11,053 bases of DNA from Conexibacter sp. (GTDB lineage Bacteria > Actinomycetota > Thermoleophilia > Solirubrobacterales > Solirubrobacteraceae), in assembly GCA_025964215.1 (NCBI GenBank), contig JAOPZG010000421.1, positions 1 to 11,053 of the forward strand, in the 5' to 3' direction. Below the pieces are notes generated by a model. That model was not told the DNA's origin. It saw only the letters and a list, made by a program, of their open reading frames with translations, and did not search any database. The translations under genes and the position numbers were made by a program. This document shows, one piece after another, positions 5,816 through 11,053 of the stretch (positions within the stretch are counted from its first letter, which is position 1; each line of letters starts with the position of its first letter).

Positions 5816-8800
5816 ATGGCAGGGACACGACACGGACGTCGGGGACCGCGCCGGATCGTCAAGGCGATCTGCGCCGCGCTGCTCCTGAGCACGATCACCG
5901 CCGGCGGCGCGTCCGCCTCGGGGATCACCAACAGCGGCGGCGACCTCCGCGACGGCTGGTACTCCAACCAGCCGTCGCTCTCGCCCGACGCGGCCGCGAG
6001 CAGCACCTTCGGCCAGATGTGGGACGCCGCGGTCGACGGCCAGGTCTACGCGCAGCCGCTGGTCACCGGCACGAGCGTCATCGTCGCCACCGAGCGCAAC
6101 CAGGTCTACAGCCTCGACGCCGAGACGGGCGCGAAGAAGTGGTCGCGCAACCTCGGCCCGTCCTTCCCGGCCGACCTGATCGGCTGCGCGGACCTCACGC
6201 CGGACCTCGGCGTCACCGCGACGCCGGTCATCGACACGACGACCAACACGATCTACCTGACCTACAAGACCTACGCGCCGGGGAGCACCACCGACGCGGC
6301 GTACTACCTCATCGCGCTCGACGCGAGCACCGGCGCGGTGCGCAGCGGCTTCCCGACGCTCATCAGCGGCACGGCGCAGAACGCGCCCGGCATCACCTTC
6401 CAGGCCAAGACCGAGCTGCAGCGCCCCGGCCTGCTGCTGATGAACGGCGTGGTCTACCTCGGCTTCGGCGGCCACTGCGACTTCCCGCCCTACCAGGGCT
6501 GGGTCTTCGGGATCAGCACCGCCGGCGTGACCAAGGCGCGCTGGAGCGCGGTCACCACCGGCAACGGCGCGGGCATCTGGCAGTCCGGCGCCGGGCTGAT
6601 GTCCGACGGCGCGGGGCGCCTGTTCGTCTCGACCGGCAACGGCGGCTCGCCCGAGGGGCCGAGCGACACGCCGAGCGGGATGTTCGGGGAGTCGATCGTC
6701 CGGCTCGACGTCCAGGGCGACGGCACGCTGAAGGCCGGCGACTTCTTCGCGCCCTCCGACGCGGCGCACCTCGACGACTACGACGCCGACTTCGCCTCGG
6801 GCGGCGTCACGGCGCTGCGCGACGACACCTTCGGCACCACGCAGTTCCCGCACGTCGGCGTCGCGGTCGGCAAGGCGGGCTACGTCTACCTGCTCAACCG
6901 CGACAACCTCGGCGGCATCGGGATGGGCATCGGCCACGGCGACGACGTCCTCGCGCGCGTCGGCCCGTACGGCGGCGTCTGGTCGCGGCCGGGCGTGTGG
7001 CCGGGCGACGGCGGCTGGATCGCGATCCCGACCGCGTCGCCGAGCGGCGGCGAGAACCCGGCGCCGGGCGGCTCCTCGGGCTACCTGAAGCTCTACCGCT
7101 ACCGCAAGGCCGCGAACGGGACGCCGTCGCTCGACGCGCCCGTCCAGTCCGACGACGCCTTCGGCTTCGGCTCCGGCGCGCCGATCATCACCTCCGACGG
7201 GACGACCTCGGGCACGGCGACGCTGTGGGTCATCTGGTCGCCCGACGGCAGCGGCACCGGCGGGCAGCTGCGCGCCTACGACGCGGTCCCGGTGAACGGC
7301 CACCTGCGGCTGCGGCGGAGCTTCCCGCTCGGCGTGAGCACGAAGTTCGCGACGCCGGGCGTCGGCAGCGGCCGGCTCTACGTCGGGACGCGCAACGGCC
7401 ACGTGCTCGCGTTCGGCGCGCCGGTCAAGGCCAACGTGCAGGCGCCGGCGACGACGTTCCCGCAGACGACGGTACAGACGACGAGCACGGCCAACGTGAA
7501 GCTCACGATCAGCGGCAGCGTGAAGGTGACGGCGATCTCCGCGTCGCCGTCGGCCTTCGTGGCGCGCACCACGGGGCTCGGCCTCGGCGGGACGTTCGCC
7601 GACGGCTCGACGATCACCGTCCCAGTCGACTTCACGCCGACCGCGCCGGGCTCGGCGGCCGGCACGCTGACCGTCACCACCGACAAGGGCGTCTTCACCT
7701 TCAGCTTGAACGGCGTCGGCCAGGCGACCGCCGCGGTCCTCACCGCCTCGCCGCCGATCGTCTCCTTCGGTGGCGCGGTCGTCGGCACGTCGGCGGCCTC
7801 GGTCGTGACCTTCGGCAACGGCGGCGGGCAGTCGCTGACGATCACCGGCGTGACGCTGCCGGGCGCGCCGTTCTCGGTCGACAGCGGGCTGGCGGCCGGC
7901 ACCGTGATCGCGCCGGGCCAGTCGATCAACGTCACCGTCCACTACCAGCCGACGGCGGTGGGGGACTACAGCGATGACTTGACGCTGGAGACGACGGCGG
8001 GGGAGAAGGTCGTCGGGCTCTCGGGCAGCGCGGGCACGGGGCCGAAGCTCTCGCTCTCGCCGTCCGCCGGGTGGGCGTTCGGGTCGGTGACGGTCGGGCA
8101 GAGCAAGACGGTGTCCTTGACGATCGGCAACACGGGCGGCAGCCCGATGACCATCACCAAGTCCAAGCCGCCGACGAACGCGCGCTTCGCGGTCCTGGAT
8201 GCGCTCGACGAGGCGACGGTGATCGCGGCGGGGACGAGCAAGACCTTGCGGATCACGTTCACGCCGGCGGCGTCCGGGACGGTGAGCGACGCGTGGATCA
8301 TCAACGCGGGCGACGGCAGCGGCGTCCACACGATCGCGGTGAGCGGGACGGGCGTGGCGCCGGCGCAGCTGACGGGTCCGGCTGCGGTGGCGGTGCCCGA
8401 CACCGTGCTCGGTTCGACCGGCAGCGCGACCGTGACCTTCGGCAACGACGGCGACCTGCCGCTGACGATCTCGGGGCTCGACGCGCCGGGCGCGCCGTTC
8501 GCGGTGACCGACGCGCCGGCCGCGGGGACGACGATCGCCGCGGGCGGCTCGCGCGACGTCCACGTCACGTTCTCCTCCTCGACGCCGGGCGCGGTGAGCG
8601 GCTCGTTGACGCTGCGCACGAGCGCCGGGAGCAAGACGGTGGCCTTGAGCGCCAACGCGATCACCTCGGGCGCGCTGGGCGTCGACCCGGACGCCGGCTG
8701 GGCCTTCGGCGACGTGCCGGTGGGCCAGATGCGCGAGGGGACGGTGACCCTGCGCAACGCCGGGCCCGGCGTCCTGCGCGTGCTCGCCTCCGAGCCTCCG

Positions 8801-9502
8801 GCGGGCGCGCCGTTCACGGTGGAGGACCCGCTGCCGGTGGGGACCGAGATCCCCGCGGGCGGCGCGCTGGCGCTGCGGGTGGCCTTCGCGCCGGTGAGCG
8901 CGACCGACGCGTCGAGCGCCTGGCGGATCGCCACGACGTCCGGCGCGGGCTCGCGGATGATCGCGCTGAGCGGGCGGGGGACCGTGGTGGCGGATCCGGA
9001 CCCGCCGACGCCGGCCGATCCGATCCCGAGCGACCCGACCCCGACGGACCCGACGCCGACCCCGGTCGACCCCGTGCCCGTCGCGCCGACGCCGCCCGTG
9101 ACGGCCGTGGTCCCGTCCACGCCCGAGCTCACCCCCGCGCCCGTCGGCCCCGACGTCAGCGCCCAGAGCCGCCCGACGGTGACCGTCACGAAGCTCCGCC
9201 CGGACCTCGCGGTCGCCAAGGCGCGGCTCTCGCGCGACGGCCGCAAGCTCACGGTGCGCAGCCGCGTCTCCTCCTCCGCCACCGGCTCGCTGAGCGTCCG
9301 CGTGCAGGCCCGCGTCGGCCACAAGACCGTCACCACGCTCACCAGCCTGCGCCTGCGCGCCGGCCACGCGAGCTACACCATCACCTTGGTCCTGCCGAAG
9401 GCCGCGCGGGCCTGGACGCGGCTCGAGATCCTGGCGAGGTTCCCGGGCAGCGACCGCGTCTGGCCGGGCACCGGCTCGCTGGTCCTGCTCCGCGGCCGCT
9501 AA
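5816..9502 (+). CDS. Secreted PQQ-like beta-propeller protein with five Ig-like choice-of-anchor-D-type domains
   Basis: This 1228-aa exported protein has a basic N-terminus and hydrophobic core (residues ~1-35) ending near ASAS, a Sec-type signal peptide. Residues ~36-540 form a PQQ-like propeller, with 'DGQVYAQPLVTG', 'VYSLDAETGAKKWSRNLG' (~97-113), 'GVTATPVID', 'GHCDFPPYQGWVFG' and a final 'GRLYVGTRNGHVLAFG'. Cysteines near 123 and 220 could form a disulfide. Residues ~540-1056 hold five ~100-aa beta-sandwich domains of choice-of-anchor-D/ASH type ('VTFGNGGGQSLTITGV', 'VTVHYQP'). The last four alternate A-B-A-B. A Pro/Thr/Asp linker (~1060-1120) leads to a ~105-aa beta-rich C-terminal domain. 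No LPXTG, transmembrane or lipid anchor is visible. The start at 5816 fits the signal peptide; ATG at 5795 would add seven residues. It is probably a surface or matrix protein, and enzyme activity is unproven. Confidence 0.9.
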   Translation: MAGTRHGRRGPRRIVKAICAALLLSTITAGGASASGITNSGGDLRDGWYSNQPSLSPDAAASSTFGQMWDAAVDGQVYAQPLVTGTSVIVATERNQVYSLDAETGAKKWSRNLGPSFPADLIGCADLTPDLGVTATPVIDTTTNTIYLTYKTYAPGSTTDAAYYLIALDASTGAVRSGFPTLISGTAQNAPGITFQAKTELQRPGLLLMNGVVYLGFGGHCDFPPYQGWVFGISTAGVTKARWSAVTTGNGAGIWQSGAGLMSDGAGRLFVSTGNGGSPEGPSDTPSGMFGESIVRLDVQGDGTLKAGDFFAPSDAAHLDDYDADFASGGVTALRDDTFGTTQFPHVGVAVGKAGYVYLLNRDNLGGIGMGIGHGDDVLARVGPYGGVWSRPGVWPGDGGWIAIPTASPSGGENPAPGGSSGYLKLYRYRKAANGTPSLDAPVQSDDAFGFGSGAPIITSDGTTSGTATLWVIWSPDGSGTGGQLRAYDAVPVNGHLRLRRSFPLGVSTKFATPGVGSGRLYVGTRNGHVLAFGAPVKANVQAPATTFPQTTVQTTSTANVKLTISGSVKVTAISASPSAFVARTTGLGLGGTFADGSTITVPVDFTPTAPGSAAGTLTVTTDKGVFTFSLNGVGQATAAVLTASPPIVSFGGAVVGTSAASVVTFGNGGGQSLTITGVTLPGAPFSVDSGLAAGTVIAPGQSINVTVHYQPTAVGDYSDDLTLETTAGEKVVGLSGSAGTGPKLSLSPSAGWAFGSVTVGQSKTVSLTIGNTGGSPMTITKSKPPTNARFAVLDALDEATVIAAGTSKTLRITFTPAASGTVSDAWIINAGDGSGVHTIAVSGTGVAPAQLTGPAAVAVPDTVLGSTGSATVTFGNDGDLPLTISGLDAPGAPFAVTDAPAAGTTIAAGGSRDVHVTFSSSTPGAVSGSLTLRTSAGSKTVALSANAITSGALGVDPDAGWAFGDVPVGQMREGTVTLRNAGPGVLRVLASEPPAGAPFTVEDPLPVGTEIPAGGALALRVAFAPVSATDASSAWRIATTSGAGSRMIALSGRGTVVADPDPPTPADPIPSDPTPTDPTPTPVDPVPVAPTPPVTAVVPSTPELTPAPVGPDVSAQSRPTVTVTKLRPDLAVAKARLSRDGRKLTVRSRVSSSATGSLSVRVQARVGHKTVTTLTSLRLRAGHASYTITLVLPKAARAWTRLEILARFPGSDRVWPGTGSLVLLRGR
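7736..8983 (+). repeat. Tandem A-B-A-B domain repeats within the secreted protein gene
   Basis: Four repeat units are visible in the protein. A1 (7736-8041) and A2 (8357-8665) share 'VTFGN.G..LTI.G...PGAPF.V'. B1 (8042-8356) and B2 (8666-8983) share 'P.AGWAFG.V.VGQ' near their starts and 'SG.G' at their ends. Each unit is about 100-105 residues. The pattern implies that an A-B pair was duplicated as one block of roughly 620 bases and then diverged, because A1 resembles A2 more than its neighbour B1. An extra, more divergent unit precedes A1 at about 7436-7735. Confidence 0.8.
8993..9097 (+). repeat. Degenerate Pro/Asp/Thr linker repeat in the secreted protein
   Basis: Codons for residues ~1060-1094 give a run built from DP, TP, PTP and DPTP units (for example SDPTPTDPTPTPVDPVP), encoded by near-repeats of GACCCGAC and CCGACG. 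Such linkers are extended, protease-resistant spacers, often glycosylated in actinobacteria. Repeat number may vary between strains through slippage. Confidence 0.8.
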
Positions 9503-9514
9503 CTTGCGCGGCGC

Positions 9515-10249
9515 GTGAGCGTCTCCGCCGCCTTCGACGAGCTGGTCGCCCATCCGGGCGCCGGTCGCCGCTTCGAGCAGCCCGTCGCCGTCGGCCTCGC
9601 CGACACGGCGCCGAGCGGCCGGGTGCGGCTCGACGCGCTCGCGCGCTGGCTCCAGGACGTCGCGCTGGCCGACGTCGTCGACGCCGGCCTCGGCGAGGCG
9701 GCGCTCTGGGTCGTGCGCCGCACGCGGCTGTCGGTCACGCGCTTCCCGCGCTTCGGCGAGACCGCGTCCGCGATGACGTTCTGCTCCGGCGTCGGGCGGA
9801 TGTGGGCGCAGCGGCGCACGACGATCGCGACGCCGGGCGGCGGACTGGTCGAGGCGGTCGCGCTCTGGGTCCACCTCGATCCGGCGAGCCTGCGCCCGAC
9901 GCCGTTCTCCGAGCGGGAGCTCGCGCTCTACGGGCCCTCGGCCGCGGGGCGCGAGGTCAAGGCGCGGCTGCGCCACGCGGCGCCGCCCGCGGGCGCGGCC
10001 TCCCGGCCGTGGACGTTCCGCTCCACCGAGCTCGACATCGCCGACCACATCAACAACGCGGCCTACTGGGCCGTGGTCGAGGACGAGCTGCTCGCGCGTG
10101 CCGCCGACCCGGAGGCGTTCGACGCCGAGGTGGAGTTCCGCACGCCCGCGCAGCCGGGGCCGCACGCGGTCCTGGAGGACCGCGCGCATCGCTGGGTCGT
10201 GGCGCCGGACGGCACCGTCCACGCGTCGTTCCTGCTCGGCGGCGGCTGA
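9515..10249 (+). CDS. Acyl-ACP thioesterase-like double-hotdog protein
   Basis: This 244-aa cytoplasmic protein has two hotdog halves like FatA/FatB and bacterial acyl-ACP thioesterases, which release fatty acids from acyl carrier protein. The first half (residues ~17-125) has 'SGRVRLDALARWLQDVALAD', 'LWVVRRTRLSVTRFPRFGE' and 'TIATPGGGLVEAVALWVHLD'. The second (~165-244) has the helix-start motif ELDIADHINNAAYW, with D174, H178, N180 and N181. Against the plant DLDxNQHVNN motif, the catalytic-type Asn position is Ala176, while the His is kept. Glu residues near 188 and 190 could contribute to the active site. The start is GTG at 9515, only 12 bases past the previous stop and without a clear Shine-Dalgarno sequence. 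The specific substrate is unknown; esterase or acyl-CoA substrates are also possible. Confidence 0.85.
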   Translation: MSVSAAFDELVAHPGAGRRFEQPVAVGLADTAPSGRVRLDALARWLQDVALADVVDAGLGEAALWVVRRTRLSVTRFPRFGETASAMTFCSGVGRMWAQRRTTIATPGGGLVEAVALWVHLDPASLRPTPFSERELALYGPSAAGREVKARLRHAAPPAGAASRPWTFRSTELDIADHINNAAYWAVVEDELLARAADPEAFDAEVEFRTPAQPGPHAVLEDRAHRWVVAPDGTVHASFLLGGG

Positions 10250-10268
10250 GCCTCACGGTCCGCGAGGC
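10250..10268 (+). terminator. Hairpin directly after the thioesterase stop, possible terminator
   Basis: GCCTC (10250-10254) pairs with GAGGC (10264-10268), and CG (10256-10257) pairs with CG (10261-10262) across one A/C mismatch and a GTC loop. It begins at the base after the TGA and ends just before the promoter of the next gene, a sensible place to insulate the two units. There is no T-tract. Confidence 0.35.
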
Positions 10269-10271
10269 GGC

Positions 10272-10307
10272 TTGACAGACAAAACTACGACTGTTAGTCA
10301 TACGACT
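10272..10307 (+). promoter_or_regulatory. Promoter of the MBL-TetR operon, likely giving a leaderless transcript
   Basis: A perfect TTGACA lies at 10272-10277 in an AT-rich island unlike the GC-rich surroundings. With a 17-base spacer the -10 would be TAGTCA (10295-10300), with 18 bases AGTCAT; both match consensus weakly. Transcription would then start at about 10307-10308, the A of the ATG. No Shine-Dalgarno sequence precedes that ATG, in keeping with a leaderless mRNA, which is common in actinobacteria. A weak -10 suits a regulated promoter. Confidence 0.6.
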
Positions 10308-10308
10308 A
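10286..10308. promoter_or_regulatory. Compound TetR-type operator: three GACT/AGTC half-sites
   Basis: The half-sites are GACT (10289-10292), AGTC (10296-10299) and GACT (10304-10307). The first two form the imperfect palindrome TAcGACTgttAGTCaTA (10286-10302). The last two form TAGTC-ATAC-GACTA (10295-10308). TACGACT also recurs directly at 10286-10292 and 10301-10307, a 15-base period. The site covers the predicted -10 and start point, so binding should block RNA polymerase. The likely ligand is the TetR protein encoded at 10990. Confidence 0.55.
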
Positions 10309-10985
10309 TGCTCAACGCCTCCGCACCTCACCGCTTCACCCGCTTCGGCTTCGTCAACGCGTGGCTCGTCCCCGAGGACGACGGCCTGACCCTGATCGAC
10401 ACCACCATGAAGGGCGCCGGCAAGAAGATCCTGGCCGCCGCCGAGGGCCTCGGCGCGCCGATCGTCCGGATCGTCCTCACGCACGCCCACGGCGACCACA
10501 TCGGCGCGCTCGACGAGCTGCACGCGGCGCTGCCGGAGGCCGAGGTCATCATCTCGGCACGCGACGCGCGGCTGCTGCGCAAGGACAAGTCCTTGGACCC
10601 CGGCGAGCCCGAGCGCAAGCTCGCCGGCAGCTACCCCGGCGCTGAGACGGTGCCCACGCGCACGGTCGTCCACGGCGACGCCATCGGCTCGCTCCAGGTC
10701 GTCGCGACCCCCGGCCACACGCCGGGCCACATCGCGCTGCTCGACACGCGCGACACCACCATCTACGGCGGCGACGTCTTCTCCACGATCGGCGGCGTCG
10801 CCAGCAGCGCCAAGGCCTACCCGCGCTTCCCGCTGACCCGCATGGGCACGTGGAGCCCGGAGATCGACGTCGAGAGCGCGCGGATCCTGCGCGCGCTCGA
10901 CCCGGCGCGGCTGGCGCCCGGGCACGGCAAGGCCGTCGAGGCGCCGGGCGCCGCGATGGACGCCGCGATCGCGCGGGTGGCCTGA
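10308..10985 (+). CDS. Metallo-beta-lactamase-fold hydrolase
   Basis: This 225-aa cytoplasmic protein has the full MBL metal site: HAHGDH at residues 59-64 (His59, His61, Asp63, His64), His137 in TPGHTPGH, bridging Asp156 in YGGDVF and His206 in LAPGHG. It also has the early 'LTLIDTTMKG' strand with Asp31. Short length and the absence of an extra domain place it among glyoxalase II-like or small-molecule hydrolases; a lactonase, thioesterase or detoxification role is possible and beta-lactam hydrolysis is unlikely to be the main job. The start is ATG at 10308, where homology begins. The longer open frame overlaps the thioesterase gene and was rejected. It is followed four bases after its stop by a TetR gene, and the two probably share the operator upstream. 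Confidence 0.93.
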   Translation: MLNASAPHRFTRFGFVNAWLVPEDDGLTLIDTTMKGAGKKILAAAEGLGAPIVRIVLTHAHGDHIGALDELHAALPEAEVIISARDARLLRKDKSLDPGEPERKLAGSYPGAETVPTRTVVHGDAIGSLQVVATPGHTPGHIALLDTRDTTIYGGDVFSTIGGVASSAKAYPRFPLTRMGTWSPEIDVESARILRALDPARLAPGHGKAVEAPGAAMDAAIARVA

Positions 10986-10989
10986 GCGC

Positions 10990-11053
10990 GTGCCGCGCGC
11001 CGGGCTCGACCACGACGTCGTCGTCGCGTGCGCGGCGCAGCTCGCCGACGCCG
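10990..11053 (+). CDS. TetR-family transcriptional regulator, N-terminus only (cut by window edge)
   Basis: GTG at 10990 opens a frame that runs to the window end, giving 21 residues beginning MPRAGLDHDVVVACAAQLAD. 'GLD.D.VV..AA.LAD' is the usual first helix of TetR helix-turn-helix domains in actinobacteria; the recognition helix lies beyond the edge. It starts four bases after the MBL stop with no strong Shine-Dalgarno sequence, so the two genes are probably co-transcribed and the protein likely represses the shared promoter. The call rests on a short stretch and gene context. Confidence 0.7.
   Translation, partial: MPRAGLDHDVVVACAAQLADA

Noticed and set aside
8993..9097. Proline-rich repeat as a CRISPR-like or mobile-element repeat
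   Set aside because: The repeats are short, in frame, degenerate and encode a typical extracellular linker; there are no spacers or terminal inverted repeats.
5810..10222. 1470-codon open frame on the minus strand opposite the secreted protein
   Set aside because: It is an antisense shadow caused by high GC at third codon positions. Its translation is a low-complexity Arg/Ala/Gly/Asp mix with no domain, while the plus strand encodes clear families.
10098..10307. Upstream extension of the MBL frame
   Set aside because: It overlaps the thioesterase 3' end and the promoter/operator. The conserved domain begins just after the ATG at 10308.

Overview
The window is very GC-rich DNA with strong GC preference at third codon positions. 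It has frequent GTG starts, many 4-base NTGA gene overlaps and actinobacterial-type protein families. By inference it comes from a high-GC actinobacterium. The long secreted protein, with a PQQ-like propeller, tandem 'choice-of-anchor D' Ig-like domains, a Pro/Thr/Asp linker and no sortase or membrane anchor, is reminiscent of Solirubrobacterales/Thermoleophilia. That placement is a guess and was not tested.

Layout from left to right. (1) 1-578 (+): the tail of an unknown gene overlaps a PhnB-like VOC-superfamily protein by ATGA. (2) 579-1010 (-): an orphan 143-aa protein whose stop directly abuts the VOC gene's stop. (3) 1106-3122 (-): a compact operon of a luciferase-like flavin oxidoreductase, azlC and azlD, joined by two GTGA overlaps and probably ended by a strong hairpin at 1036-1064. 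(4) 3238-5763 (+), divergent from the oxidoreductase: a complete polar amino-acid ABC importer of lipoprotein binding protein, HisM/GlnP-type permease and ATPase, with an 18-codon ORF threaded between permease and ATPase. (5) 5816-9502 (+): a 1228-aa secreted multidomain protein. (6) 9515-10249 (+): a double-hotdog acyl-ACP-thioesterase-like protein. (7) 10308-10985 (+): a metallo-beta-lactamase-fold hydrolase, followed 4 bases later by the start of a TetR-family regulator cut by the window edge. Immediately upstream is an AT-rich promoter with a perfect TTGACA and three GACT/AGTC half-sites, in a geometry that predicts a leaderless, autoregulated transcript.

How the genes work together: the ABC genes form one uptake system. 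AzlCD is a branched-chain amino-acid exporter type linked to an oxidoreductase. The MBL hydrolase and TetR form a regulatory pair. No rRNA, tRNA, CRISPR array, insertion sequence or integrase was seen, and no stretch longer than about 120 bases lacks a gene. The window looks like ordinary chromosomal DNA. I found no convincing new defence or mobile system. The items most worth a second look are the MBL-TetR operator, the threaded micro-ORF, the ABAB domain duplication and the altered thioesterase motif.
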